The translations under genes were made by a program, and so were the position numbers. DNA of 64,000 nt from SIG440 sp045120135 (GTDB lineage Bacteria > Bacillota > Clostridia > Monoglobales > Monoglobaceae), in the NCBI GenBank assembly GCA_045120135.1, contig JBGVEN010000015.1, positions 186,001 through 250,000 on the forward strand, read 5' to 3'. Positions 9,094-18,273 of the stretch are shown piece by piece. The stretch's first letter is position 1; every line of letters begins with the position of its first letter. Under the pieces are notes generated by a model that did no database searches, had not been told where the DNA came from, and saw nothing but the letters and a program-made list of their open reading frames with translations.

Positions 9094-9813
9094 TTAAAAA
9101 ATTTGTTCCAGAAGTATCTTTATCACAAAAATTGCCGCAAGATGCAACGGATAGTAGGCATAAAAGAAATATTTCATCCTGCGTTTGCCACGGCGTTCAT
9201 TATATATCGCAATCAGCGGAATTGTAAGGAGGGCAAACCACTGTACACCACCCGAAATTCCTGCAAGCACAAACAACGAAATAGAAAACATAAACAGCTT
9301 ATCCCGCCAGGCTTCAACCACATACACAAGAACAGGAACAATAATTCCGACAAATCCGTAATCCACACAAAAAGTCGTCTTAAACATTCGCGGTATAATC
9401 TCAGTAATCACAAACACCGCTATAAACGAAACAAGTGCCATCGTGCGGGTTTGGGGAGTGTTCTTCGTTTTTACATAATCGGTTACATAAATAAGCAGAA
9501 TCGACAGTGTAAATGTCACCAATATACACTGAGCAAGAGACCTCGTTATGAGGAAGTATGCCGTCTGATATAAGAACGCTGTAACCGCCATAATCCCCAA
9601 ATATTTTTTGCGGTTCTTGGTATAGGTACAGCCCTCGGCAATCATATATGCGAAAATGGGGAAGGCAATTCTGCCGATTATCCGCAGAATTATCCAATCC
9701 GTTAATATATATGCCCCTATATGGTCGATTGTCATACATACAAGAGCAATCATTTTAAGCTGATTGTTGGAAAGGACACCGACATTAATCCATTTTCGTA
9801 ATTTTGTCAACAT
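9094..9813 (-). CDS. TraX-family integral membrane protein
   Basis: A 239-residue membrane protein with about seven hydrophobic spans. The N-terminal MIALVCMTIDHIGAYI with the Asp-His-Ile-Gly motif, followed by RIIGRIAFPIFAYMIAEGC, is diagnostic of the TraX family. F-plasmid TraX acetylates pilin, but chromosomal Firmicute members are mostly of unknown role and probably act as acyltransferases on envelope molecules. No conjugation genes are near. The ribosome site is weak. It sits 16 bp downstream of the MATE gene and is probably co-transcribed. Confidence 0.8.
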   Translation of the reverse strand: MLTKLRKWINVGVLSNNQLKMIALVCMTIDHIGAYILTDWIILRIIGRIAFPIFAYMIAEGCTYTKNRKKYLGIMAVTAFLYQTAYFLITRSLAQCILVTFTLSILLIYVTDYVKTKNTPQTRTMALVSFIAVFVITEIIPRMFKTTFCVDYGFVGIIVPVLVYVVEAWRDKLFMFSISLFVLAGISGGVQWFALLTIPLIAIYNERRGKRRMKYFFYAYYPLHLAAIFVIKILLEQIF

Positions 9814-9829
9814 TTTCTTACCTTCTGTA

Positions 9830-11158
9830 TTATATTAAAAGTTTTTTCTTTTTTATCTGATACGCTATGAAAAATGCCAAGCCATCAGTTGTCCACACAA
9901 TAGGGTATGATATAAACAAGAATCCAACAGTTCTGTGGAGCGGGAGCAGGAGTGTTATCCACAGTATCCTGAATATACAACTTCCGGCTACAATCATCAT
10001 TGTCTGAACAGTGCCCCCAATACCACGAAGCATACTTGCCGGCACGCCATTAAACGCATAGCATATAAACGGTAGTATTATAAAATCAATTTTAAGAAGA
10101 GCGTATTTTGCAACCTCGGCATTTCCGTGGGCAAACAGTCCTACAAACCAATATCTGAACGGATAGGTTGCAGCAGTTGCCAACAGGCAATACCCACACT
10201 CTATTAAAAACCCCGTTCTAAATATTTTCAGCAGTCTGTCATACTTTTTTGCACCGACATTCTGGCTGACAAAAGTCACAATTGCCGTATTTATTCCACC
10301 GGTTACGCTGCCAAGCAGACATTCAAGCTGAAGTTCAATAGCTTCGCCGGAAATAGCAGCCGCGCCAAAGGAGTTCATTGCAGAGGTAGTAAAAATATTG
10401 GATATACTGCAAAGTAAATTCTGTAGTCCGGCAGGCAAGCCCATTGCTATAATTGCCAGACACACTGTCTTGTTTATCCTCAATCCTCTTATTTGTCCCC
10501 CAACAGGGCTTTTTATGTACGCAAGCAGTGTAAGCACAAACGAAACAAACATCGAAATCGTTGTTGCAATTGCAACCCCCACAACACTGAGTTGCATATA
10601 CTTCACAAAAACAATGTTAAGCACAACATTTACAGCACCGGCAATAATCAGGCTTCGGGTCGGGCTTTTTGTATTTCCGGTCGCCTGAAGAAATGCCGCC
10701 ATAAAATTGAAAAGAGACGAAAACGGAACTCCCCACATATAAATGCGTATATATGTAATGGTCCGCTCACGGATTTCGGGAGCAACACCTATAAATTTCA
10801 CAAGCGGCTCAGCCATAAGCTGACCGATAAAGCATACTAAAAATCCAAACAATGCACCAAGCACAAGAGAATTTGCTCCGTATCTTTTTACCCCAGCAAT
10901 ATCCCCGGCACCGTAAAACCTAGCCGCAAGGATATTTACACCAATCGACATACCAATAAACAAATTGACTACACATCCAATAACTCCACCAGCTGAGCCG
11001 ACCGCACCCATTGAAAGCGGGTCATCAAACCGCCCCAGAACAAAGGTGTCTGCTGCGTTGTAAAAAACCTGCAAAATTCCACTGATAATAAGTGGAAAGG
11101 CGAATCGAAGCATTCCCGAAACAAGATTCCCATTTACCATATCAATTTGTTTTTTCAT
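9830..11158 (-). CDS. MATE-family efflux transporter
   Basis: A 442-residue protein with about 12 membrane spans. MATE proteins export cationic drugs or metabolites using Na+ or H+. Family marks are the start MVNGNLVSGMLRFAFPLIISGILQ, the NAADTFVLGRF loop, ATGNTKSP near position 160 and the central FVSQNVGAKKYDR. The start ATG has GAGGT 9 bases upstream. First gene of a three-gene unit. A second, distinct MATE gene is at 61684. Substrate not predictable. Confidence 0.9.
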   Translation of the reverse strand: MKKQIDMVNGNLVSGMLRFAFPLIISGILQVFYNAADTFVLGRFDDPLSMGAVGSAGGVIGCVVNLFIGMSIGVNILAARFYGAGDIAGVKRYGANSLVLGALFGFLVCFIGQLMAEPLVKFIGVAPEIRERTITYIRIYMWGVPFSSLFNFMAAFLQATGNTKSPTRSLIIAGAVNVVLNIVFVKYMQLSVVGVAIATTISMFVSFVLTLLAYIKSPVGGQIRGLRINKTVCLAIIAMGLPAGLQNLLCSISNIFTTSAMNSFGAAAISGEAIELQLECLLGSVTGGINTAIVTFVSQNVGAKKYDRLLKIFRTGFLIECGYCLLATAATYPFRYWFVGLFAHGNAEVAKYALLKIDFIILPFICYAFNGVPASMLRGIGGTVQTMMIVAGSCIFRILWITLLLPLHRTVGFLFISYPIVWTTDGLAFFIAYQIKKKKLLI

Positions 11159-11251
11159 AAGGCATACCTCAAAAGTGGTTATTGAAGAGTTTTATTTCCC
11201 CCTATATTTACCACAATTTAAAATAAAATACAAGTCCTTTTTAAAAATTTT

Positions 11252-11782
11252 TTATGCACCCTTAATATAATCTACCAAATCTCCTATTGCAGCTTTGTCG
11301 GTAAAATCTCCGTCCGCATCGCAAAGCTCTATCAAAAGCTTTTCCAGCTCGCTTGGGTTTTCCCTACCTGACATAATCTTCTTTAAGGTCTTGATTGCCG
11401 CCCTGTGGGGAAACGAAAGCTCACTTACCACCATTCTGCCAAGAAAGTTAAATACTTTTATTTCGTCAAGCATTCCGGGCTTAAAGTTCTTTTCGTAAAC
11501 CTCGCCCTCATAATACTCACGGCAGTCAAGGGGCGTTATACCCGTTGTATAAACCGCCAATCTTTTCCCTTTGAGCTTATCAAGATTTTTAGTAATAAGA
11601 CTCACCCCATTTATAATTTCAGCATAAAGTCCGCCGCCATACACAATTGTATCATAACCCGACAAATCATCTATCTTTATACCCTTTGCCTCAACAGCCT
11701 TGCAATCAAGAGCCTCGGCAATCCACTCAGCGTAGGCTTTAGTTGACCCGTACCGGCTTTTGTAAATAACTATTGCGTTCAT
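11252..11782 (-). CDS. Flavodoxin-domain protein
   Basis: A 176-residue FMN-binding-type protein. The N-terminal IVIYKSRYGSTKAYAEWIA is the phosphate-binding loop of flavodoxins, and IVYGGGLYAEIINGVS plus AVYTTGITPL fit the following ring-binding loops. The length and the C-terminal part resemble the flavodoxin/menaquinone-dependent protoporphyrinogen-oxidase-like (HemG-like) group. The ATG at 11782 is chosen with AGGAG 8 bases upstream; an in-frame GTG at 11791 overlaps that site. Single gene between the MATE unit and rlmD. Confidence 0.8.
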   Translation of the reverse strand: MNAIVIYKSRYGSTKAYAEWIAEALDCKAVEAKGIKIDDLSGYDTIVYGGGLYAEIINGVSLITKNLDKLKGKRLAVYTTGITPLDCREYYEGEVYEKNFKPGMLDEIKVFNFLGRMVVSELSFPHRAAIKTLKKIMSGRENPSELEKLLIELCDADGDFTDKAAIGDLVDYIKGA

Positions 11783-11837
11783 AAAAATCACTCCTGATTT
11801 ATAATTAATAGTATAAATGTATGCAACTTTTGAAATC

Positions 11838-13169
11838 TTAACTCTTAATTTTCTTCAAACAACACACCGTTTCAATGTGATGGGTTCTTGGAAAAAGGTC
11901 AACCGGCTGTACTTTCTCGGTTTTATATCCCAAATCCTCTAAAATCCGTAAATCCCTCGCAAGAGTTGACGGCTTGCAGGAAACATATACAATCCTTTTT
12001 GTACCCGTATTGGCAACTGTCCTTAAGAGACTTTCCTCGCAACCCTTTCGTGGCGGGTCAAGGATTACAACATCCGGTTTCTCACCCTTGAGCTTTGGCG
12101 CTACACCCTCGGCAGTTCCGCAAAAGTATTCCGCATTTTCAATGCTGTTGAGTCTGGCATTCTCTTTTGCATTTTCAATCGCCTGTTCCACAACCTCAAT
12201 GCCCACAATCTTTTTTGCATCCCTTGCCAAAAACTGACCTATTGTGCCAATTCCGCAGTACAAATCCCACACGACCTCTTTTCCGGTAAGGCCGGCAAAC
12301 TCTGCCGCCTTGGAATAAAGCATCTCGGTCTGGGCATTATTAACCTGATAGAACGAAAGCGGAGAAATCTTGAATTTGCAACCACCAATACTATCGATTA
12401 TATAATCAACGCCCCAGAGCGTTTTGAACTTTCTGCCAAGAACCACATTGGTCTTTCTGTCATTAATATTCTGAAGAACGCCGCATAAACCCGAAACACT
12501 CTCACGCAATTCATTCACCAATTCCTCGACAAACGGAAGCTTTTCGGTATTAGTAACAATACATACCATCCGTCCGCTATCGCCGCATCTTGTGTATATG
12601 TGGCGTATACAGCCTGTACCGGTTTCTTCATTGTATGCCTCTATTTTATATTCTATCATCCAATCACGAACAGTCCTCAAAATATCCGGATTGGTTTCGT
12701 CCTGAATTATACATCTGTCTATGTCAATCACCCTGTGACTATGCTGGGCATAAATCCCTATCCCGTCGCCGTTCACAGGAAACTGACCCTTATTCCGATA
12801 ACCACGGCAATCCCTTGCACCTAAAACCGGCGGAACTTCAATATCAAGCTTCCCTATTCTCCGTAAACAATCCCCTACCTTTTGCCTCTTATATTCAAGC
12901 TCGGCAGAATATTCCACATTCCAGAACCGGCACCCGCCGCATTTATAAAAATACTCACATTCTGACTTTAGACGATTTTCCGAGGGCTTAATAACCTCCA
13001 ACAGCTTACCTGCGGCATAGCTTTTGAGAACCTTAATGATAATAACCTTGACCACCTCGCCCATAAGTGCATATGGAACAAACACCGCCATACCCTCGGC
13101 TCTGCCTACACCGTCACCCTCGTCAGTTATGCCTGTTATTTCGATTTCAAAAATGTCATTCTTATTCAT
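11838..13169 (-). CDS. rlmD: 23S rRNA (uracil-5-)-methyltransferase RlmD/RlmCD family
   Basis: A 443-residue RNA m5U methyltransferase. Order: TRAM RNA-binding domain (about 5-60), iron-sulfur cluster motif C-E-Y-F-Y-K-C-G-G-C (about 72-81), central domain, then SAM-binding methyltransferase fold with DLYCGIGTIGQF, DPPRKGCEESL and the nucleophile region YVSCKPSTLARDL. Gram-positive members methylate U747 and/or U1939 of 23S rRNA. It overlaps the queG-like gene by 8 bp, so recR, queG-like and rlmD form one operon transcribed in that order. Confidence 0.92.
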   Translation of the reverse strand: MNKNDIFEIEITGITDEGDGVGRAEGMAVFVPYALMGEVVKVIIIKVLKSYAAGKLLEVIKPSENRLKSECEYFYKCGGCRFWNVEYSAELEYKRQKVGDCLRRIGKLDIEVPPVLGARDCRGYRNKGQFPVNGDGIGIYAQHSHRVIDIDRCIIQDETNPDILRTVRDWMIEYKIEAYNEETGTGCIRHIYTRCGDSGRMVCIVTNTEKLPFVEELVNELRESVSGLCGVLQNINDRKTNVVLGRKFKTLWGVDYIIDSIGGCKFKISPLSFYQVNNAQTEMLYSKAAEFAGLTGKEVVWDLYCGIGTIGQFLARDAKKIVGIEVVEQAIENAKENARLNSIENAEYFCGTAEGVAPKLKGEKPDVVILDPPRKGCEESLLRTVANTGTKRIVYVSCKPSTLARDLRILEDLGYKTEKVQPVDLFPRTHHIETVCCLKKIKS

Positions 13170-13941
13170 TGCTTTCCTCCGTTGCTTTTGCGAGAATATC
13201 CAAATTTCTTAAAAGAACACTTTTCCCACGCCAACTGAACGCATATTTCCCATACTTCGCCTTGAACTCTTTATTTGAAAGTCCGTCAATATCACCTTTT
13301 TTAAGTTCTGTAATTCTTTCGCACATAAATTCCGGCATTGCTATTGTCTTAAGACCGCGATTATGCGGACAGACCCTTTGACACATATCACAGCCCCAAC
13401 AAAGTCCACCGTTTTTTATCAGTTGGATTTCCTCGACCGAAAGCTCGCCTCGCTTCTGCGAAATTGCAGAAACACATTTCTGTGCATCGACCTTGCCGTC
13501 ACGCAGTGCCCTTGCAGGACATTCACGCTCACATCTACCGCACTCTAAACAATCTCTGTCCATTGGTTCATCAGGTTCAAGTTCTAAATTATGCACAATC
13601 TGACCTATAAAGAAGTATGACCCATACTCTTCACATATAAGCATTCCGTTTTGTCCGTAGAAGCCAAGTCCTGCCAAAAATGCGGCATCACGGTCATCAA
13701 ACTCGCCTTTGTCTATGTGAATTCTTGTTTCAGTTGCACCAAGCCGGCAAAGCTCTTTTTCAAGAAACCTCAGTTTTTCCTCCGCTACCATATGGTAATC
13801 AAGACCACGGGCATACATAGAAATATTCCCTGGCTCGTCCGCCACAAAATACGGAAAAAGGGCTACAACCGAATTTCTGGTGAAGCCCACTTTATTTAGT
13901 CCTATCGCCTTTGCCGTTTTTAAAATATGTTTCTTTATCAT
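13162..13941 (-). CDS. QueG-like double [4Fe-4S] reductase (epoxyqueuosine reductase family)
   Basis: A 259-residue protein with two ferredoxin-type clusters: CLECGRCERECPARAL (about 130-146) and CWGCDMCQRVCPHN (about 185-200). The upstream half resembles the QueG catalytic domain (TRIHIDKGEFDDRDAAFLAGLGFYGQNGMLI), including the Asp used in epoxyqueuosine reduction; QueG finishes queuosine synthesis in tRNA with cobalamin. It is shorter than typical QueG (over 300 residues) and lacks the HEAT-repeat tail, so the specific activity is less certain. It overlaps recR by 4 bp upstream and rlmD by 8 bp downstream. Confidence 0.75.
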   Translation of the reverse strand: MIKKHILKTAKAIGLNKVGFTRNSVVALFPYFVADEPGNISMYARGLDYHMVAEEKLRFLEKELCRLGATETRIHIDKGEFDDRDAAFLAGLGFYGQNGMLICEEYGSYFFIGQIVHNLELEPDEPMDRDCLECGRCERECPARALRDGKVDAQKCVSAISQKRGELSVEEIQLIKNGGLCWGCDMCQRVCPHNRGLKTIAMPEFMCERITELKKGDIDGLSNKEFKAKYGKYAFSWRGKSVLLRNLDILAKATEESNE

Positions 13942-14537
13942 AATTCAATTCTGCCCTGAAGTGCTCTCGCAAGGGTTATTTCGTCAGCATACTCAAGTTC
14001 TCCGCCCACGGGAACGCCGTGTGCAATCCTTGTAACCTTTATACCAAAGGGCTTAATGAGCTTTGAAATATACATAGCCGTTGTTTCGCCCTCTAAGTTC
14101 GGGTTTGTTGCCATAATAACCTCACGCACCTCGCCACCGGTTATTCTTGTCATAAGCTCCTTTATACGAATATCCTCCGGTCCAATATTGTCCATTGGCG
14201 AAATTGCACCGTGAAGAATATGATAAACGCCCTTAAACTCGTTGGTCTTCTCCATCTGAACAACGTCTCTTGGATTTTCAACAACACAAATAACACCTTT
14301 GTCACGGGCAGGATTTGCACATACCGTACATTCGTCACTGTCGGAAAAATTCTGACAGGTTTTACAATAGGTTATCCGTTTTTTTGCCTCGGTTATTGCG
14401 TCGGCGAACCGGAGCGCCTTTTCCTCCGGCAAATTGAGTATATGATAAGCAAGGCGCTGCGCTGTTTTGTTGCCGATGCCAGGAAGCTTTCTGAACTCGT
14501 CTATTAAATTCTGGAGCGGTGAAACGTAGTAGTCCAT
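13938..14537 (-). CDS. recR: Recombination mediator protein RecR
   Basis: A 199-residue protein of normal RecR length. RecR works with RecO/RecF to load RecA on gapped DNA. Order: helix-hairpin-helix near the start (LIDEFRKLPGIGNKTAQRLAYH), zinc finger CKTCQNFSDSDECTVC (about 57-72), Toprim domain with ICVVENPRDVVQME, and Walker-B-like ATNPNLEGETTA. ATG with AAAGGA 10 bases upstream. It heads a three-gene unit. The dnaX/ybaB neighbours usual for recR are absent. Confidence 0.96.
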   Translation of the reverse strand: MDYYVSPLQNLIDEFRKLPGIGNKTAQRLAYHILNLPEEKALRFADAITEAKKRITYCKTCQNFSDSDECTVCANPARDKGVICVVENPRDVVQMEKTNEFKGVYHILHGAISPMDNIGPEDIRIKELMTRITGGEVREVIMATNPNLEGETTAMYISKLIKPFGIKVTRIAHGVPVGGELEYADEITLARALQGRIEL

Positions 14538-14566
14538 CTCAATCAGTTCCTTTTCTAATCTATCAG

Positions 14567-14595
14567 AAAAGACCTGCCATATCCACAGGTCTTTT
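14567..14595 (-). terminator. Terminator after the stalk-domain gene
   Basis: Stem AAAAGACCTG / CAGGTCTTTT followed by T-rich sequence on the minus strand; separates metK-stalk gene from recR, though readthrough into recR is possible because no clear recR promoter was seen. Confidence 0.75.
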
Positions 14596-14606
14596 CAAGG
14601 TTTTAA

Positions 14607-15053
14607 TTACTTCTTTGTGAGTGTAACTGTTTCGGTTGCGCCGTCCCAGCCTACATCATAGCCCATTGCCTCTGCAATGAAGCGAATGGGAATATAGGTT
14701 CTGCCCTCAGACATATTGAGGAAAGGCGTTACGTCCATTGTAACCTTTTTTTCGTTATTTTGTGCATCCTTGTAGAAAAGCAATTCGCTTCCAACCTGCA
14801 TAACAAAAATTTCACCTGCAGGACCCATACCGAATACCATCTGTTCCTTCTCCTGCCAGCTTACCTGAAATTTGAAGTGTTCAAGCAAAAATCTTACAGG
14901 AACAAATGTTCTTTCCTGCTTTTCAACGATCGATCCCATTCCCTCAGCAATACCTGCCTTTTCGCCATTAATAAAAATCTCGGTATTTGCTGCAAATGCA
15001 GTTATTGAAGCTGCCATACAAAGTACAAGTACAATTGAAATTAATTTTTTCAT
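14607..15053 (-). CDS. Secreted stalk-domain (copper amine oxidase N-terminal-like) protein
   Basis: A 148-residue exported protein. Signal peptide at residues 1-22 (MKKLISIVLVLCMAASITAFA, then A). The rest holds two copies of the stalk-domain unit, seen as ERTFVPVRFLLEHFKFQVSW and GRTYIPIRFIAEAMGYDVGW followed by ETVTLTKK. These domains are common in secreted Firmicute proteins and are structural, not oxidases. The ATG at 15053 is used with AAAGGAAG 8 bases upstream; a TTG 18 bases earlier overlaps that site. It lies 20 bp after metK and is likely co-transcribed with it, an odd pairing of a housekeeping enzyme and a wall protein. Confidence 0.82.
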   Translation of the reverse strand: MKKLISIVLVLCMAASITAFAANTEIFINGEKAGIAEGMGSIVEKQERTFVPVRFLLEHFKFQVSWQEKEQMVFGMGPAGEIFVMQVGSELLFYKDAQNNEKKVTMDVTPFLNMSEGRTYIPIRFIAEAMGYDVGWDGATETVTLTKK

Positions 15054-15073
15054 TTTAAATCTTCCTTTCAAGA

Positions 15074-16258
15074 TTAGAGCTTTGCCAAACTTTTAAGTTC
15101 CTCTGCCTTGTCTGTCTTTTCCCATGGGAGGTCAATGTCACATCTACCAAAGTGTCCGTAAGCCGCTGTCTGCTTATAAATAGGTCTTCTGAGGTTTAAT
15201 GTATTGATAATTCCGTCAGGTGTGAGGTTAAATGTCTTGTCAACCAGTTCTGCAAGCTTCTCCTCGCTTATCGTGCCTGTACCAAATGTGTCAATTCTGA
15301 CAGAAACAGGCTTTGCAACACCAATTGAATATGCAAGCTGAACCTCGCAGGACTTCGCAAGACCTGCCGCAACAATGTTCTTCGCAACATATCTCGCCGC
15401 ATAAGCCGCACTGCGGTCAACCTTCGTCGGATCCTTACCGGAGAATGCACCGCCGCCGTGACGGGCATAACCGCCGTAGGTATCAACAATAATCTTTCTG
15501 CCTGTGTGTCCCGAGTCGCCCTGAGGACCCCCGATAACAAATCTGCCGGTAGGATTGATAAATATTTTTGTATCCTTATCCATAAGTTCTGCAGGAATAG
15601 TGCTTTTTATAACCGTGTTGAGAATGTCCGCACGGAGCTGAGCCATATCTACCGCCGCATCATGCTGGGTTGAAACAACAACAGCATCAATTCGTTTAAC
15701 CTTGCCATTTTCATCATATTCAACAGTAACCTGAGTTTTTCCGTCAGGTCTGAGGTATGACAACTCTCCCTTTTTCCTCACCTCGGTGAGTCTTCTTGCC
15801 ATCTTGTGCGCAAGATAGATTGCTGTGGGCATATATTCCTCAGTTTCATCACAAGCAAAACCGAACATCATTCCCTGGTCACCTGCACCATGGCCATCGC
15901 CGGCTTCGCCCTCTTTAAACTCCAAAGCTTTATCAACACCCATTGCTATATCTGATGACTGCTTGTCCAAAGCGCAGATAACGCCACACGTATCACAGTC
16001 AAAGCCGTACTTTGCACGGGTATATCCCACTTCACGAACAGTCTCGCGAACAATGTCTGAAATTTCAATTGATGCAGTAGTACTTATTTCACCAACTACC
16101 ACAACCAATCCCGTTGTAACAGTAACCTCACAGGCAACACGGGCAGCCGGGTCCTGCTCTAAAATTGCGTCCAGAATAGCGTCCGATATAAGGTCGGAGA
16201 TTTTATCGGGATGACCTTCCGTAACAGACTCTGAGGTGAATAATTTTTTGTAATTCAT
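15074..16258 (-). CDS. metK: S-adenosylmethionine synthetase
   Basis: A 394-residue enzyme making SAM from methionine and ATP. Signatures: FTSESVTEGHPDKISDLISD at the N-terminus, the hexapeptide GAGDQG (in GHGAGDQGMMFGFA) and GGGAFSGKD in the ATP-binding region. Normal length. The ATG at 16258 has AGGAGG 8 bases away; a GTG one codon earlier is less well placed. A perfect consensus promoter lies 60 bp upstream. No SAM riboswitch fold is recognisable in the ~55-nt leader. Confidence 0.97.
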   Translation of the reverse strand: MNYKKLFTSESVTEGHPDKISDLISDAILDAILEQDPAARVACEVTVTTGLVVVVGEISTTASIEISDIVRETVREVGYTRAKYGFDCDTCGVICALDKQSSDIAMGVDKALEFKEGEAGDGHGAGDQGMMFGFACDETEEYMPTAIYLAHKMARRLTEVRKKGELSYLRPDGKTQVTVEYDENGKVKRIDAVVVSTQHDAAVDMAQLRADILNTVIKSTIPAELMDKDTKIFINPTGRFVIGGPQGDSGHTGRKIIVDTYGGYARHGGGAFSGKDPTKVDRSAAYAARYVAKNIVAAGLAKSCEVQLAYSIGVAKPVSVRIDTFGTGTISEEKLAELVDKTFNLTPDGIINTLNLRRPIYKQTAAYGHFGRCDIDLPWEKTDKAEELKSLAKL

Positions 16259-16319
16259 CACTTATACCTCCTGTATGTTAACACTGATGTGCCTAAAATT
16301 ACATTCTAATTCAATATAG

Positions 16320-16348
16320 ATTATACTATTTTTTTATTGCTGTGTCAA
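16320..16348 (-). promoter_or_regulatory. Consensus promoter of metK
   Basis: Minus strand TTGACA (16343-16348), 17-bp spacer, TATAAT (16320-16325): a perfect match to the vegetative consensus. Divergent from the promoter of the ECF gene, with 28 bp between the two -35 boxes. Confidence 0.88.
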
Positions 16349-16376
16349 CCATTTAGCCGCTATTTTGCGTTTTTAC

Positions 16377-16405
16377 TTGACAATATATACTAAATTGCGT
16401 AAAAT
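16377..16405 (+). promoter_or_regulatory. Promoter of the ECF S-component gene
   Basis: TTGACA (16377-16382), 17-bp spacer, TAAAAT (16400-16405). The in-frame ATG at 16410 would lie only 4 bases past the -10 box, so the start at 16443 is favoured. Confidence 0.8.
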
Positions 16406-16442
16406 ATATATGACAAAATTTTTAAAAGGTAGTGATTTTCAA

Positions 16443-16985
16443 ATGAAAAAGCTCAGCACAAAAAATATGGTTATCACCGCATTGCTTATCGCCTTCGGTA
16501 TAATCATCCCCACAATGTTTAAACCGCTTCAGGTAATACTGCCTCCTGCATTTACAGCAACCATTACCGCACATGTCCCGATTTTCATTGCAATGTTCCT
16601 TTCACCGGCGTCGGCAATCTTCACCTCAATCGGCACAACCCTCGGTTTTTTGTTCTCGGGTATTCCGCTTGTTGTGGTTGCACGAGCTGCATCACACATT
16701 GTATTTGCACTTGTAGGCGCATATATGGCACGCAAATCCAAAAGCGTAGTTCTTGTTGGAATTGTTACTGCACTCCTCCACGCTGCACTTGAAGCTGTTA
16801 CCGTTTATCTATTCCTTGTCCTCGGCTGGACACAAGGCAATGGTTCATCCTTTGTTTCAATCGCATTCTATACAACCAGCATAGGAACTCTTATCCACCA
16901 CTCCATAGACTACATACTGGCAATAGTTCTTATTAAAGCACTTTCAAAAACCGGAGCGGTAAAAGACTTGCCGAAATTATTTTAG
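16443..16985 (+). CDS. ECF transporter S component, possibly niacin type
   Basis: A 180-residue protein with about six membrane spans, the size of an S component of energy-coupling-factor vitamin transporters. The conserved block ITAHVPIFIAMFLSP (about 38-52), the GTTLGFLFSGIPLVVVARAASHI segment and the C-terminal IHHSIDYILAI resemble the niacin-specific NiaX group, but the substrate is inferred from general likeness only. It would work with shared EcfA, EcfA' and EcfT subunits encoded elsewhere. Start at 16443 is set by the promoter position. Ends in a strong bidirectional terminator. Confidence 0.75.
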   Translation: MKKLSTKNMVITALLIAFGIIIPTMFKPLQVILPPAFTATITAHVPIFIAMFLSPASAIFTSIGTTLGFLFSGIPLVVVARAASHIVFALVGAYMARKSKSVVLVGIVTALLHAALEAVTVYLFLVLGWTQGNGSSFVSIAFYTTSIGTLIHHSIDYILAIVLIKALSKTGAVKDLPKLF

Positions 16986-16993
16986 TTCTCTAT

Positions 16994-17039
16994 AATAACA
17001 AACTCCCCGTTTGCATTTGCAAACGGGGAGTTTGTTATT
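16994..17039. terminator. Bidirectional terminator, ECF gene / FAD oxidoreductase
   Basis: A perfect 21-bp stem with a 4-base loop (arms 16994-17014 and 17019-17039) between convergent genes, followed by T runs. Confidence 0.92.
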
Positions 17040-17041
17040 TT

Positions 17042-18253
17042 TTAGCCCTCAAACAGTACGCCGTTGTCACGAAGTGTCTGTTGCAGTTTTTTGATATCAA
17101 TATCAAATACTGCCTTTTCATCCTTTACAGCAATAGCCGCCGCTGTGCCTGCAGCCTCGCCGGTTAACGCAGCAACAGGAATAACTCTTGTTACCTCCCA
17201 ACCGTCACGGTCGCAGCTGACAATTCTGCCTGCCGCAAGCATATTGCTGAAATTCCTATTATACATACATGAATACGGAATGTGAAAGTGCTTGGGACGA
17301 CAATCAGGACCCTTTTGCCTGAAATCGCCGCAGCTGCCTACGCTATCTTCAAATCTGATATTCTCGTCATTTCCCGAAAACTCATATTCGCCCACAATAC
17401 GGCGGATTGTTCTGAATGTCGGCATCATTGGCAGTCTTGAAATATCCCTTAAATTTCTGTCATCGTCCTTTATCTTATCAAAGGTCGCCCGTCTGGTTTT
17501 AAGCAGGAATTCTGTAACCTCATCGGCGTCTGTGCCATTATACATCTTGCCTCCGCACTGCCCATTGCCGAACATATCGCTTCCCGCGTGAATCCACATC
17601 GACATAGCATTGGCATCCTTTTCCTTTATATATCTCTCCGCACGCTCGTATGTAAATCCTTGTGCAAGTGATGAAAAGAAGTTTTCGCCAACAACGCACG
17701 GTACACCGGCATCATTCATTACACCTGCGTCTCCGGTCGCATCGATTACTACCTTTGCACCAAAGAATTCCTTTCCACTTTCACTTTCTACAACAACACC
17801 GTGGCAGATATTTCCCTCCATAACAGGGAATGTCGCAAGAGAGTCAACACGGATCGCAACACCGTTATCCTCCAGGAACTTATCAAGTGCAAGCATAAAA
17901 ATAGAGGGACTATAAAATGTTGCGTAGCAATCGGTGTCGCCTATCTTTGGAGTGTTCCCGTTTTTCCACTTGTCACTTAATGTATCAAAGCCGTATTCAA
18001 TCGAAAGCTTTAAAAGCTCTTCGGGAATACCAGCTGTCATCTTTTTGCCGTGACAGTCACAGAGTGGCTCGTACCACGAAATAAGACCTGTCGTTGCAAG
18101 CCCGCCAAACGCAACAGTTTTTTCTATAATCAAAGTTTTTGCACCGCCTCTTGACGCCGCAACTGAAGCGGCTACGCCGGCAATACCTCCGCCTACAACC
18201 ACTACATCATAGCTGTCACGAACCAGAATTTCTCTCTTATCTACGATATTCAT
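17042..18253 (-). CDS. FAD-dependent oxidoreductase
   Basis: A 403-residue flavoprotein of the FAD_oxidored type. The FAD site is DVVVVGGGIAGVAASVAASRGG (about 17-38) followed by LIIEKTVAFGGLATTGL; GAKVVIDATGDAGVMNDAGV is the second flavin-binding segment and MLAAGRIVSCDRDGWEVTRV the C-terminal one. Substrate unknown; the sequence does not show a signal peptide. The ATG at 18253 is chosen with AAAGGA 9 bases upstream; ten codons upstream another ATG lies on the promoter side with no ribosome site. It has its own promoter, so it is separate from the catabolic operon just upstream, though a link is possible. Confidence 0.82.
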   Translation of the reverse strand: MNIVDKREILVRDSYDVVVVGGGIAGVAASVAASRGGAKTLIIEKTVAFGGLATTGLISWYEPLCDCHGKKMTAGIPEELLKLSIEYGFDTLSDKWKNGNTPKIGDTDCYATFYSPSIFMLALDKFLEDNGVAIRVDSLATFPVMEGNICHGVVVESESGKEFFGAKVVIDATGDAGVMNDAGVPCVVGENFFSSLAQGFTYERAERYIKEKDANAMSMWIHAGSDMFGNGQCGGKMYNGTDADEVTEFLLKTRRATFDKIKDDDRNLRDISRLPMMPTFRTIRRIVGEYEFSGNDENIRFEDSVGSCGDFRQKGPDCRPKHFHIPYSCMYNRNFSNMLAAGRIVSCDRDGWEVTRVIPVAALTGEAAGTAAAIAVKDEKAVFDIDIKKLQQTLRDNGVLFEG

Positions 18254-18273
18254 AATATCACATCCTTTTTCCA

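Noticed and set aside
9094..9813. Conjugative element suggested by the TraX-like gene
   Set aside because: No relaxase, type IV secretion or integrase genes nearby; chromosomal TraX-family proteins are common in Firmicutes.
16262..16319. SAM riboswitch before metK
   Set aside because: The leader is under 60 nt and shows no conserved SAM-riboswitch core or terminator pair; only a consensus promoter is visible.
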